A stretch of 64,000 nucleotides of DNA from Lepeophtheirus salmonis (taxonomy: Eukaryota; Arthropoda; Copepoda; Siphonostomatoida; Caligidae), in NCBI RefSeq assembly GCF_016086655.4, contig NC_052133.2:44012383-44076382 (forward strand), in the 5' to 3' direction. Below are positions 24,865 through 35,640 of the stretch, in pieces. Numbering within the stretch: position 1 is the first letter of the stretch; each line of letters opens with the position of its first letter. The notes under the pieces were generated by a model. The model ran no database searches. It saw only the letters and a program-made list of their open reading frames with translations, and was not told the DNA's origin. A program made the position numbers and the translations under genes.

Positions 24865-25175
24865 AAAAATTACAAATATTTAATCGAATATCCACAGAGG
24901 TTCACACAAAAATTAACTTTTTGTAAAATAATTTCAAATATTAAATTTTTAGAGAAAAATTGAAAAAATCCAAGGCTATTCACAGAAATTTAAATTTTTG
25001 GAAAAAGTTCAAAAATCTAATTTCAAATGTTAAATTTTTTGGAAAAATAATTCAAAAATCTATACGTCTTCGCAAAAAGATAAATTTTTGGAAAAAAATA
25101 TCAAAAATTAGATTTCTAATTTTCTAGTATGAAAAAAAAGCCCCTTCAACCTTCCTCTGCGGACCCTTTCGCTCA
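24865..25175 (-). repeat. T-rich MITE-like repeat (family A), reverse copy
   Basis: Blocks of AAATTTTTGGAAAAA and CCAAGGCTATTCACAGAAA lead to a right end with AAAGCCCCTTCAACCTTCC and CTGCGGACC. The left GC-rich terminus is not clear. Confidence 0.6.
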
Positions 25176-25661
25176 GTCTTTAAGGCTTCAATATATAAGT
25201 GTCGGATTCTGCAGGCCTGGAACTTTACTTCCCAACAGATACAGATATAAATTTATTCATCAACATTTTAAATTACAAATTCGTATTTTAAGTAATAACT
25301 AAAAGTTTTAAGTCTAGGTGTCAAATCAAATACTTACTTCCCTCTATGCAGAATTATACAATTCTACTAAATGTATATATGAAGGACTCATCAACAACTT
25401 AAAAAATTCATGCTTACCTGAATATATGAATTTTTATAGTTTATTATCATAATATAAGAAAATGCAATATGAGAGGAATATACCGTACTATTTGGAGAGT
25501 CAGAATAATTCCAAACATCCCCAAATCCGTGGAGTTTGATACTGCATTATGCGGGGACCTCCTGTACGTTTAATTATTAAGTTTTAAAAAATATCACAAA
25601 ATATTTGCACGACGTGCTATTATAAAAAGGGTATCAAACTATTTAGACATAGTTGGGAGAT

Positions 25662-26436
25662 TACCAGCTGGTCCATAAAAATATGAATAATTACTAATTC
25701 AATAATTAATGGATTGAAATTAATTCATATTTTGATAAATCAAATCGTAAACATTTGGTTACAATACAAAACAAACTTGAGCTTACATACAAGTCGAGAA
25801 AATGACCCTTGAACGTGATCCATGAATTTCAATTCGCACGATTCAAGCAGTTGGGCGTCTCTGGGACAACTGTCTACGCCGTCAGCAATTCCAAAACGTT
25901 AGGAAGGAAGAAGGGATCATCAAAAAGGCCAAGCTGTACCTGGAAGAAGTTAAAGAAAAGAGCCCAGGCCAATCATTGTGGGTAGAAATAACTTTGCAAA
26001 CGTGAAGAAGCCACTTTTGATAGTAACAATGAAAAAAAAAACCTTCTCCTCCGTTACAAAACACATTTGAATAAGTCTTTTAAGTTCTTTTGTACTCTTT
26101 TGGGACACTTTTGGCCCTCCCATAGCCCTAATGCCAACTCCCTGACATGTACACAAAAGGTGTCCTTCATCCAAACACTGAGGCTCTCAAAGTAATTTTC
26201 ATACATCTATGGGACGCCATAACAGAGGACCACATCTGCATTGGGGTCAAGGCCTTCCACCACCACCTTGAAGCCATCATTGCGGCTAAGGGGCCCTACA
26301 TTAATGACTAAGAGAGGTTATACACACATCTATTTATAATATTAATTTTGTTGAAATTATATTGTTAATTAATAAATAATATATTTTGTTAGATTTTAAA
26401 ATTCAAAGTGTTCAGATTTTAATGGACAACTCGCTA
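25662..26436 (+). mobile_element. Mariner-type deletion derivative, copy 1 (plus strand)
   Basis: It is about 0.77 kb with inverted ends TGGTCCATAAAAATATGAAT at the left and ATTCAGATTTT-like/AATGGACAACTCGC at the right (+ strand GTTCAGATTTTAATGGACAA), each next to a TA. On the plus strand the 5' part encodes the transposase N-terminal helix-turn-helix region in broken form (for example FNRTIQAVGRLWDN-like, then KKAKLYLEEVKEKSPGQSL). The 3' part encodes the C-terminal tail HHHLEAIIAAKGPYIND and a stop (about 26255-26310). The central catalytic region is missing or unrecognisable. It is the same family as 54711-55470, which lies in opposite orientation. Confidence 0.7.
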
Positions 26437-26469
26437 TGTTTTTGTTTTCTTTGTTGGGTTGGGTACTCA

Positions 26470-26578
26470 TTATGTCCAGACCTAACTTTATAAATGACCA
26501 GAGTAGTTTGGTCCACAAAAAATAAAAACGGTTTCAGACCGGTCTTGTATTTTCAAACCGAAACCAAGCCTAATATCT
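26470..26578 (-). repeat. GACCGA-rich element (family C), terminal fragment
   Basis: On the minus strand it reads GGTTTCGGTTTGAAAATAC, then GACCGGTCTGAAACCG and AGGTCTGGAC, matching the left end of the copy at 45023. Only about 110 bp are present. Confidence 0.5.
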
Positions 26579-26944
26579 ATGTAACACATATGTTTGTACT
26601 ACATAAATGTAAATAAATAAAAAATTATGCAGTATTTCTATTGACAATAAATAAATAGTCATAATTCTATAGTTGTAAATATGACATACATATATGAATA
26701 TGTTATATCAACTCTGCAGAGTTCAATTAATCATTTTTTATGTAATACATAGTAGGTATTGTACTTACCTATGTTATCTATTTTATTTAACATACGTCTT
26801 ATCTGCACTTTTAAAGGTATATATATTTATAGACCCATTTTTCACCAAGTTTTGACTTCTTTTATATACATACACTCATAGGTACATTATTTATTGATGC
26901 TAGGAATAGATAGGGATAAAATTGTAAATTCAAAGCACTTTCCC

Positions 26945-27640
26945 AGTGGCCTCCTAGGAGGTGGACTGTCGGGGTTGTAGCCCCCCCCCCTACCACCCCA
27001 AAAGGAAGTTTTGCTTTTTAATAGTAATTTTTTTCGTCATTAGGGCAAATTATAACGGAGCAAAAAAATAAAATATTTGAATTTTGTTGTAAATAGCTGT
27101 GGTGTTTTGAAATTTGTTTCCAAAAATGTAATATTTGAAAAATTTTCTAAAAAATTTAATTTTTAAAAATTTTTTTTTTTTTTTTAAATAGCTATGAATT
27201 TAAAAAAAAAAATTCCAACAAATTCAATATTTGAAATTTTTAAAAATAAAAACTAGTTTTCTGTAAATAACTTTGGATACTTAAAAAAAATTTCTAAAAA
27301 TTAAATTATTCGATTTTTTTTCGGAAAAATTTAATATTTAAATTTTTTTTCAAAAAGATTAATTTTTGTAAATAGCTATGGATTTACAAAAAATTACCAA
27401 CACATTAAATATTTTAAATCTCATTTTTGGAATTTTTTTTTAATAGAAATTAAATTTTCAAATAAAAGTTTTTAATACTTTTCTTTTCCAAATGTAATTC
27501 CAAAAAATTAATTTTTTGAAAGTTACATTAGATGTATAAATTTTTGGAAAAAAATTTATATTTGCTATGAACAACTATGGATTAATAATCATTTATCCAA
27601 AAATTTAAATTTTCTTTAAATAACATGGTTTCCCTGACAG
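26945..27640 (+). repeat. T-rich MITE-like repeat (family A), long copy
   Basis: It starts with GTCGGGGTTGTAGCCCCC and a C-run, then GAAGTTTTGCTTTTTAATAG and TTTTCGTCATTAGGGCAAAT, and continues with many T/A blocks for nearly 0.7 kb. The right terminus is missing; a family B copy follows directly. Confidence 0.6.
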
Positions 27641-27740
27641 TTTGAAGAATGTTTGGGGGAAGAGCAATGATGTTTCATTTGATAAGCTGCAAGCTGCAAT
27701 AAACACAAATCCCAAATCGTATGTATCAAGGATATGGGAA
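27636..27740 (+). repeat. Interspersed repeat family B, copy
   Basis: It contains CCTGACAGTTTGAAGAATGT, TGATGTTTCATTTGATAAGC, CTGCAATAAACACAAATCCC and TATCAAGGATA. A further block with CTTCTCTTCAAGAATTAAAG lies at about 28268-28290 and may be its tail. Confidence 0.5.
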
Positions 27741-28611
27741 GGGATAATTTTTTATGTGTTTTTTATCTTTATTCATATCTTATTTATCTTTCTCCGATAG
27801 AGGTAACTCCAAAACATACGTTTTGAATGCATCAATGTTGACACAAAATCGTTCAAGGTGGATTAAAGGCTGTCTTTAATATCTACAGAGGTGACAAAGC
27901 ATGGATATATGCATAATAACCCCAAAAAAATAGAAATCAACTGTGAGGCTAATTAATGTTTGACCCAAAACTAGCATTCCAATTGTAAATAGCACAAATG
28001 GCGTAAAAATAACTGAACATTCTGATAAAAGTTACAGGTTTTCAATTAGAAACAACAGATGGAGCCTACAACGCGTAGTCTCTTCAAGACAAGGAAAATA
28101 ATTTTCTTGACTTATGTATAAACCAGCTTTTGAGTTCAAGTCGAGTCTGGTTTCTTTTCTTTTGAGATCAAGACGAGTCGCAAGTCTTCCAAATATGTAC
28201 TCAAGTCTAAGTTGAGTCGCATTTTTCGAATCCAACATAGCCTGAGTGTTACTATTCGCCTATTTAAATGTCTTCTCTTCAAGAATTAAAGCACTAAAAT
28301 ATTTAACAACTTTAGAAGATAAAATACACTTTGTAGATTGCCAACACGAATTTTTTTTCTTTTAATTGATAAAGTATGGCTCTAACTTAATTAATTAAAT
28401 ATATCAGATACTTAATAAGAAAGTCCTTTTTTAAAAATCACTAATTAATTTAATAATATAATTGTCTTAGATTAGATTATGTATAAAAGCATGGCTACTC
28501 CATTTTTTATGTAAATGGGACATTCAGCACATATTTGTGTTTATAAGGTGTGGAAGGAAATTTTTCCGAATTGTAATCATTTGAAAACAGTGAATTATAT
28601 ATATTTATATT

Positions 28612-29212
28612 ATGTTAAATAAAAAGTAATTTCGTATTTTCTTCCTTTGTTTTTAATGCTTTATAAGAAGTGATACAATCATCCGATTTAAGCCAAGTAT
28701 GCCCTGTTCTGTTTGATACCTTGTTGCCAACAAGAATCCAACTTCATAACGCCTTTTTCGTAGAAGACTCTATGCGATTCTATGACTTCAAACATGACGG
28801 TCTATCTCGATATTTTTCATGATTTATCCATATTTTCGACGACAGGCCTACCAGTGTGTGGTGCTTCATTCACTTCCACGACCATTAGAACGAAATCGCT
28901 CGAACCACTGCCGTGCAAGACAAACCGTGAGAGTATTTGTCCCGTATACATCACAAATTTTCTTGGTTACGCGGTTTTCCCTTTCAGGTAGTAGAAATGT
29001 AAATATGGTTAATTTCTTTCTTTGTGACCTCCATACTTGACACAAGATAATTTACGACTGAACAGGTCAAGCGCAATACTGTCCAAAAAGCGTTTGTAGT
29101 ATACACTCACCCACTTACAACACTTTATGGTATGATCCTATGTGAGCAATAATGAACTAGATATACGTAGTTAAAAATAGGGGGAATACGAAATTATTTT
29201 TTCCCCAGCCTA
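28612..29212 (-). mobile_element. Mariner deletion derivative joining transposase N- and C-termini
   Basis: It is a short mariner-type element of about 0.6 kb. The right end (GAATACGAAATTATTTTTTC then CCCAGCCTA) and left end (AAAAGTAATTTCGTATTTTC) are inverted repeats of the common mariner type. On the minus strand, 28990-28790 encodes the N-terminal helix-turn-helix region, including LARQWFERFRSNGRG and, after a shift, a GRPVVENMDKIM-type segment. Directly afterwards 28755-28680 encodes the extreme C-terminus, FYEKGVMKLDSCWQQGIKQN. The whole catalytic core is absent, so this is an internal-deletion MITE. Confidence 0.75.
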
Positions 29213-29229
29213 TTATGTACTCGTAGAAA

Positions 29230-30150
29230 TACTTTTTATCGAAAAAATGTTCATTGTTGTAATGACGAGCATCACCGCTCAATGTGATCACCCATAGAAA
29301 CAATCACATTCTCAGCACAAGAAAGAAACCAGGCTCAGGTCTTCTTGTTGTATTCCTTAGGCTTCTAGTTCCAGTGTTCCATGATACCCGCTTTCAACTC
29401 GTCCACATAGCTGTGCTAGGTATTTTCAACTTTCGCTTCAAAAACAGTTCGATACTTCTCACAGAGGATTGATATCAGGTGAGAATGGCGCCAGAAGGAC
29501 TAGCCCTAGAAACAGGTAAAGTTTTCGTGACAAAACTTTTGAACCTTTGGAAAGATTTCAGATCTACTTAACCTCATTGGATGACACTTCAATGTATTTG
29601 TCGTTTCCGTTATTTAGCATTTGTTTCACACTGAAGATCTTCTTACACGAGAAAATTTTTGTGTCCATAAGCTCTGACTTCAGTTGTTTTTTTGCTTTTG
29701 TGTGCACTCAGTTTTAGTCTGATTCCCTAAAATCTTTGTCCGTGCTACCATTCCCCAAATGCCGCTTCGTCTTCGCCATGTAACAGTGTAGTGATGAATA
29801 AAAACCTAATTTGTCAACTAATTGTATTTAGTTTTATTTTGCCTGACTTTGATGCGTGCACCGGGATAATCACGAATGGGTTCCCCTTAATTGTACGTTT
29901 TCCCTCGCAATGTTGATTTTCGGCTTCCCAGAAGATCCAGGCTTTCGAGGAAGGTTATCTTCTTCCTTATTAAGTTTTTGGATCCATTAAACAGTCTTAC
30001 TGGTGACTTTCAGCTGATTTATTATAGCAGATAAGAACAAATTTACACTCAGTAATGCCAACATCCAGTGGCGTTTCGTCTCTCTTGTTACCATTGTTGA
30101 AATTATCAAGAATCTATTTTTCCTAACATGTAAATGAATGCTTACGGCTA
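29230..30150 (-). pseudogene. Tc1/mariner-superfamily transposase pseudogene, catalytic Asp lost
   Basis: Read on the minus strand in several frames. Motifs in order are QLKSELMDTKIFSCKKIFSV (about 29690-29630), then KQMLNNGNDKYI, then a segment to RFKSFVTKT, then APFSPDINPL (about 29495-29463), then a tail with VDELKAGIMEHWN and ENVIVSMGDHIE (to about 29285). In related transposases the first motif normally reads FSDEK; here it reads FSCKK, so a catalytic Asp is replaced by Cys. Many stops are present. It lies immediately beside the mariner derivative at 28612-29212 and in the same orientation, but is a different subfamily. Confidence 0.65.
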
Positions 30151-30329
30151 ACGATTTAATTGGAGCTCCACAAAACCTTTAAGTAACGATTTCATATACG
30201 TGTACTTTTCAAAGCAACAACCGGTATAGAGGGTGAGAAATAAGTTTGTGGATATATTTTTTAGTTTATCAATTTATTAATTGGCATAAAATTATGTGAA
30301 AAAAATCAAATTGTGAAATGAATTGATAA

Positions 30330-31260
30330 GGAAAAAAGTCTATTTCAAAATAGCCACTCTATGCCCAGATAACATTGCAGATATGAAGAAGCACACGGGT
30401 AGAGTAAGTACAGGCAGTTTCTTCAGAGATATTGCCCCATTCCTACGTGAAGACACGCTTCAGAGTGTCATTGCTAGGGCGATGCTTTATACAAGTCCCG
30501 GCATGAAAAATTGATCATATTAAAAAGTCCATAGGATTCAGGTCAGGGTTGCTAAGAGGCACTTATTCTGTTAAAAAAAGGCATTCAAATTTGCGTTTTA
30601 CCCGTCCTGCACACTTTTTGCATTGTAAAAGTGTGCTCCGTCTTGGCTGAAGATGTAAGAGACATCACCAGATGTATCCTGAAGCCAGGGTAAGATTTTG
30701 TCGACCAACATGGCCATGTAGACCTGCTAATTGATCTTCATAACCACCTCAATGAAAATCAGGAGCATTTACTTCCCGTATGACACAATACCGGCCAAGA
30801 CTATGACTCTGGGTTGTTTCTGGTACCTGGTGATGATGGGATACTCCTCTGGGATCCTGTTAATTGTTTTTCATCAAAACTTTCATTTTAGGCCTTGTGG
30901 ATGCTTTCAATGCAGGGGCGTCCGCAGGGAGTGGATAGTAGGGGATGTAGCCCCTCCAAAAAGAAAAATAAATTTCTGCTTTTTGTTGAATTTTTTTCTG
31001 GTCTGGATGAAAAAATTATACACGAAAATTGGGTTAAATTTTTGGTAAATGGCTGTGAATTTTTGAAATTTTTTTCCAAAAAATTTAGTCTTTGCTCAAT
31101 AGCTATGGATTTTTGAATTTTTTTTTTCCAAAAAATCATAAAACCAAGCCCAAAATATAAGCCTGCGGTCGCCCCTGCAATTGTGACAACTTTGCTTAAC
31201 GACGGACCAGGCAGTTCTTTGTAGATTCGAGATGGCTCTTCTTTGTTATCAAGGTATTAA
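30330..31260 (-). pseudogene. Tc1/mariner-type transposase pseudogene, interrupted by a MITE
   Basis: Read on the minus strand: a segment QKQPRVIVLAGIVSYGK (about 30850-30790), then DKILPWLQDTSGDVSYIFSQ with a following DGAH (second catalytic Asp, about 30700-30630), then LSNPDLNPMDFL (third Asp, about 30555-30520), then a degraded tail to about 30340. Upstream sequence seems to continue beyond 31178, on the far side of a family A repeat at 30912-31178. The repeat therefore inserted into an already resident transposase gene. Stops and shifts make it non-functional. Confidence 0.65.
30912..31178 (+). repeat. T-rich MITE-like repeat (family A), complete 267-bp copy
   Basis: This is the best-defined copy. 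The left TIR GCAGGGGCGTCCGCAGG and right TIR CCTGCGGTCGCCCCTGC differ at one of 17 positions. Both are flanked outward by AAT, suggesting a 3-bp target site duplication. Just inside the left end lies GGGGATGTAGCCCC, an imperfect palindrome. The interior is blocks of AAATTTTTTTCCAAAAAATT and AATAGCTATGGATTTTTGA. There is no coding capacity. A 3-bp duplication would fit PIF/Harbinger-type mobilisation, which is inference. Confidence 0.8.
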
Positions 31261-31379
31261 ATAAATTAACAGGATTCCCGCGTCGTGACGTCATGTTGAT
31301 CGATACTAAGTGATATATGTAGTATAAAGGTTAAAGATTTAATGTAGTATATGTATGTTACGGACAATATGGAAAATTG

Positions 31380-31445
31380 GACAATTTACTTTTATTTACA
31401 TTGTCAGGTAAAATACTTTTGGAAAATTGGATTTTTATACAATTC
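31380..31445 (+). repeat. Inverted repeat arm, left
   Basis: About 65 bp here match the reverse complement of 33440-33505, with roughly 57 of 65 positions identical by eye. The shared core includes TTTTGGAAAATTGGATTTTT. The arms bracket the integrase pseudogene. Confidence 0.65.
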
Positions 31446-32609
31446 ACCTCACTACATTTGTCAGCCTGCGTCCCTTGAAGACAAAAATTGCTGAGGAGGT
31501 TGCTCATCATTTACTTCACATCTTTAGTGTCAAGTGAGTACCACAGATATTACAAAGTGATAACGGTAGGGAGTTTGCTAATATAATAATTATGGAACTG
31601 GTAAAACTGCCAGACTGCAAACTTGTACATGGAAAGCCCCGGTACTCACAATCTCAGGGATCCGTTGAAAGAGCCAATCAAGACATCCAGGACATTACTA
31701 TGATGTGGCACCGTCACAATATGACAAATAAATGGGCTGACAGATTGTGGTTTGTACACTAAGCAAAGAATCGCTGCTTTCACTCGGGAATTGGGCGAAC
31801 TCCATACGAAGCAATGTATGGCCATCCAATACAGTCGGACTTGAGGGATTGCATTTATCAAAGGAGTGCAATATAACCACAGAAGAACAGCTGTTGGAGA
31901 TATGTGGAAATGAAGACAAGCAAAGGCCCAAAGTGGAGGGCATAGAGAGAATACCAGATATTGACAATAAATGTGTATTCTGTCAGCAGCTTGTAACTGG
32001 ACAACAAATGTGTTTCATCTGCGACTATAAATGCCACTCTTCAGCACAATGCAGCGTTGCCATTGGGGGAAATGACGATGATTTGACAAATATAAAGTAC
32101 TCGCATTTCCAATCTGCCGAGTACCACCAAGAACAAAAAAAGGAGCTAATAACAAGCAAAAGAGAAAGCGAACCGAATGAAGGAAACTCTCTTCACGGTG
32201 GTTAAAGGAAGCTGAGGTAGGACAGTATCTCAAAGTCAAAGTTCCAAGCATGGACCGTGGAAAAACAGATCCCGCAACGTCTTGGCAGTTGTGATGAATG
32301 TAACAGAGACAAGATATTATAAATTAGGCACAAAAAATGGCATCTTTAAACAACTCTATATAAGAAGCCAATTTGAGCCATGCAAGGAGTCATTCCTAAG
32401 TATTAATTAAGTTCCCAAAGAGAATGAAGTCACTTTGCGACAGACCGCATCAATTCTGTCAGATGCAAATGGACAAGGATTTAAGCAGTCCAATTGAACA
32501 AACTCCACCCAGTGCCAAACAAATATGTGCATTTGCAAAAAAAAAAAAAAAAAATGGCAACCTCTTTTGTAGCAAATGCCATAATAGCAATTCATGTTGC
32601 AACAAATAG
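31430..32609 (+). pseudogene. Retroelement-type integrase with Cys-rich tail, broken
   Basis: This is a decayed gene for an rve-family (DDE) integrase protein. The first part (31430-31760) reads through TTFVSLRPLKTKIAEEVAHH, an in-frame TGA at 31535, ILQSDNGREFAN and QSQGSVERANQDIQD. The Asp at 31559-31561 and Glu at 31667-31669 are separated by exactly 35 residues, the D-x35-E spacing of integrases. After a TAA at 31760 the frame shifts. A second part (to about 32205) has TPYEAMYGHP-type sequence and a cysteine cluster CVFCQQLVTGQQMCFICDYK (31972 on). A third part includes KLGTKNGIFKQLYIRSQFEP and ends FCSKCHNSNSCCNK at 32609. The layout recalls the KRBA2/SCAND3-type host genes and related gypsy-like integrases with a Cys-rich tail. 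At least four frame breaks exist. The N-terminal part with the first catalytic Asp is not visible. Confidence 0.7.
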
Positions 32610-34349
32610 TTTATTCTGTTATTGTTTAATGTTTATGATAAATGTAAAAATATTTAAATAAAAAAATCCATTTTCAGAAAGATGATTTTAGAAATTATTA
32701 TATTAGATGTTTAAGATTATTTTGAAATAAGTTTTTGTTTTTGAAGTTTTGAAGAAAATAATAAATATAATAAAATATACAACTGTATAGTTCGAATATT
32801 ATTAAATAGGATCAACTATTCTTATGTAAATTTTATTACTTGTTGCTGTAGTAATCCTGATATGCCCACATTTTATCTCGTTTATTCAAATTGCTCACCT
32901 GTTTGGCATATATTATATTATTTAAAAACAACAGAACCTTTCGGTTGTGGAGAAGCTGCAAGAGGGTATTTCACCACAACAAATATTTCGCATACTTTAT
33001 ATATATCATAGCCATTGAGTAATTTAGAATAACTAGGGCCCTTGATGGTCAGGAAAGAGACGGCAGTGGGGTTTTTGTTGCAATTTTTTTTTAGAGTATT
33101 GATAGAAATATTTTAGAAAATGTGAGGACACTTTGGAGTACATACATGTGATGAAACAAAGAACGCAATTTCTTTGTTTTAAATCATATCATTCTTTTGC
33201 GTCATATTTTAACTTTTTTTTTAAGTTTATTAATAGAAATATTTCAGAAAATGTAATTTCTAAAGGGGCTTTGATGCTAAGGGAAGCAGCGGCGGTGAGT
33301 AATAAGCCACCTTTTGATCATAAATGAGTTTGATTGTCCGAATACAGTATAAATTTCAATGAAAATGTACACGACTATCAAATTGCTTCCAATAAAATTG
33401 GATCCTTATCAAATCCTTAATGGTCAAATTGCTTGCAATGAATTGTTTAAAAATCCAATTTTCCAAAATTATTTTACCAAACATTGTAAATGAAAGTAAA
33501 TTGACCACTCTATTGGAAAATGTATGTATTGCTGGGGCAATGTGCAAAATGTCCACTCTAACGGGCATTTTGCCCAGGCATTTTCTAGATTCCCGTAACA
33601 AGTATACTGAATGATCTATGGGAGAAAAGGAAAAGAATGAATGAAAATCTAGATAAGAAAGAAAAAATACGACTTCAAAGAAGATGTTAACCTGTTTTTA
33701 TGTTGACACATGTGTAATATTGTTTTTTATTCATTTTAAAATACTTATAATTTATTTTAACTATGTACTGGTATTTTCGTTTTAATTTTCAATAATGTAA
33801 TAATTACAATCTTGGACTGAATAAATCAATATTTGTCGTGCGGCCTCTTCCCAAGAGCCTCTTCGTCTCTGCTTTATAATCTGGGTACTTTTTCGAAAAA
33901 AAGACTTTTTAAACTAATTTATATTATGATTTAATCATTTTCCTAATATTATATGCTCATTAATAAACTGATTTTACACTTTACAAACTAAAACATATCT
34001 TCGCAAACTTATTTTTCACCCTGTATGGACAATAATTTTTCTAAAGAATGCTTTTCAATTGTCTCACATTTATGTAACTATTATGTTATACAAACAATTT
34101 AACTTGATGAACAAAAAAAAACAAAAAAACTTGCCTCTAAATGTCTTAATAAGTGTTGACATTGAAGAATACATATTTTTTTATATGAACAGAGAGAAAC
34201 TCATATTTAATTATTTTAATGATCCTTTATGACACTTTCATTAAGCCATTCCACTCATAAATCAAGTCAAGGAAACACCAGGGCTTTTGGAAATGTAAAT
34301 GAAAAAATAAAACATTCACACTTGAAGGAAATGTGCTTGTGTTATTTAA
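32610..34349. other. No intact gene seen; inverted repeat arm at 33440-33505
   Basis: The stretch is AT-rich. It includes the right arm matching 31380-31445. Two similar segments lie close together (about 33090-33120 and 33225-33255, both ..TAGAAATATTT.AGAAAATGT), suggesting a local duplication. Open frames at 33356-33614 overlap the inverted arm and have no recognised domain. Confidence 0.4.
33440..33505 (-). repeat. Inverted repeat arm, right
   Basis: The partner of 31380-31445, about 2 kb away in opposite orientation, on the far side of the integrase remnant. Whether the two are element termini or parts of two elements cannot be decided from sequence alone. Confidence 0.65.
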
Positions 34350-34860
34350 AAGAGAGGCGTGCGTAGGATTATATTTTTGCTTTTGGAATTTTCATGAAAG
34401 AAAGTCGAAAAATTAAAATTTATTGGAAAAAAATTTTCAAAAACCCACTGCTGTTCTCAAAAAAAATTCAAAACCCATAACTGTTAAATAAATATTAAAA
34501 TTTTGGAAAAAAATTTCAAATATTTAATTTTTTTGGAGAAAATTTCAAAAATCCATAGCTATTCACAGAAAAAATAATTTTTTTGGAAACAGATTTGAAA
34601 AAATTAAATATCGAAAAATATTAAATTTTTTTCCAAAAAGTTTCAAAAACCAAACGTTGCTCACAAAAAATTTAATTTTAATAAAAAAAAAATTTCAAAT
34701 ATTAAACCTTTTGGAGAAAAACTTCAAAATTTCATTGCTATTTACAGAAAAAAAATTGGGAAATTTTTTTGAAAAATTAAAGTAAATTTCAGATATTAAA
34801 TTGTCTAGTAAAAAGCAAATATATTAAACTATTTATATAAAAAAATAAACCCTTCTTTCA
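34350..34860 (-). repeat. T-rich MITE-like repeat (family A), reverse copy
   Basis: The left end AGGCGTGCGTAGGATTATAT is the reverse of the family terminus (ATATAATCCTGCGGACGCC). The interior alternates TTTTTGGAAAAAAATTTC with CCATAGCTATTCACAGAAAA. The right end fades into ordinary AT-rich sequence. Confidence 0.65.
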
Positions 34861-35499
34861 TCCAAAATTAAGGAATATTAAAAGAGCTATTTCTTTTTAA
34901 ATTGGCTTTTGTAAATCTGTAGCCAGTAGAGGCAACAAGTTTACACATAGCCTCCCATGTGGAAGTTGTTTCACTCCGTTATGGACGATGAATTTTTGCT
35001 ACTAAAAGTGTAATTTGCAGCGTCTCCAAATGATTTATTAGAAAATTTTGTTGATAGAAATTGAAGATAACTAATTTATTATTTGAAGATTACAAATGTT
35101 GTCCTGACTCAATTTTGAGAAAAACCATTCTAACTTGCTTTTGTGTTGATACAAACGTATGTATGAAGATCCTCGTTAACGATATTAATGAAGATCAAAT
35201 AATATAATCATTGTTTCTCCTACCGGTATAAATAATTACCTGGGATTACATATGTATAACGTGTTAATGTGTTATGAAGAAGTCGAACTTCATTAAAGCT
35301 TATTGCATAATTAAAAATACTCTACTTCCAGGTAACCATTCCCTCCTCTGTTTTCCTAACTCTCTTATTCGCCTCTTAAAGTGGTGAAAAACTCGTTAAC
35401 ATACTTTTCAATTGTATTGCTTAAAATATGTAATATAATAGCTGTGGTAGCCAGTATTGCCTGGAGTTATTAAGTATCGTTGAACAGACGGATTTTGCC

Positions 35500-35640
35500 A
35501 AAAGATATACAAGATAACTCCTCAAAAAAATCCTCCGAGTTTATGATCATACTCTCACATAATTACCCAATACGTATATCAATTCATATGACGTGTTCTG
35601 TCCTCAAGAATGAAAAAATAATAATAAGAGATTGACAAAA
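35500..35640 (+). repeat. Family B 3' segment, copy
   Basis: It shares with 56630-56760 the blocks ATATCAATTCATATGACG, GT.CTCAAGAATGAAA and GAGATTGA.AAAA. The complete family B copies carry these blocks at their 3' side. Confidence 0.5.

Noticed and set aside
28782..29040. Two overlapping plus-strand open frames
   Set aside because: They are antisense to the mariner helix-turn-helix region.
31747..32205. Stand-alone 152-codon zinc-finger protein
   Set aside because: The upstream and downstream frames carry the rest of the same integrase protein; this is one frame of a frameshifted pseudogene.
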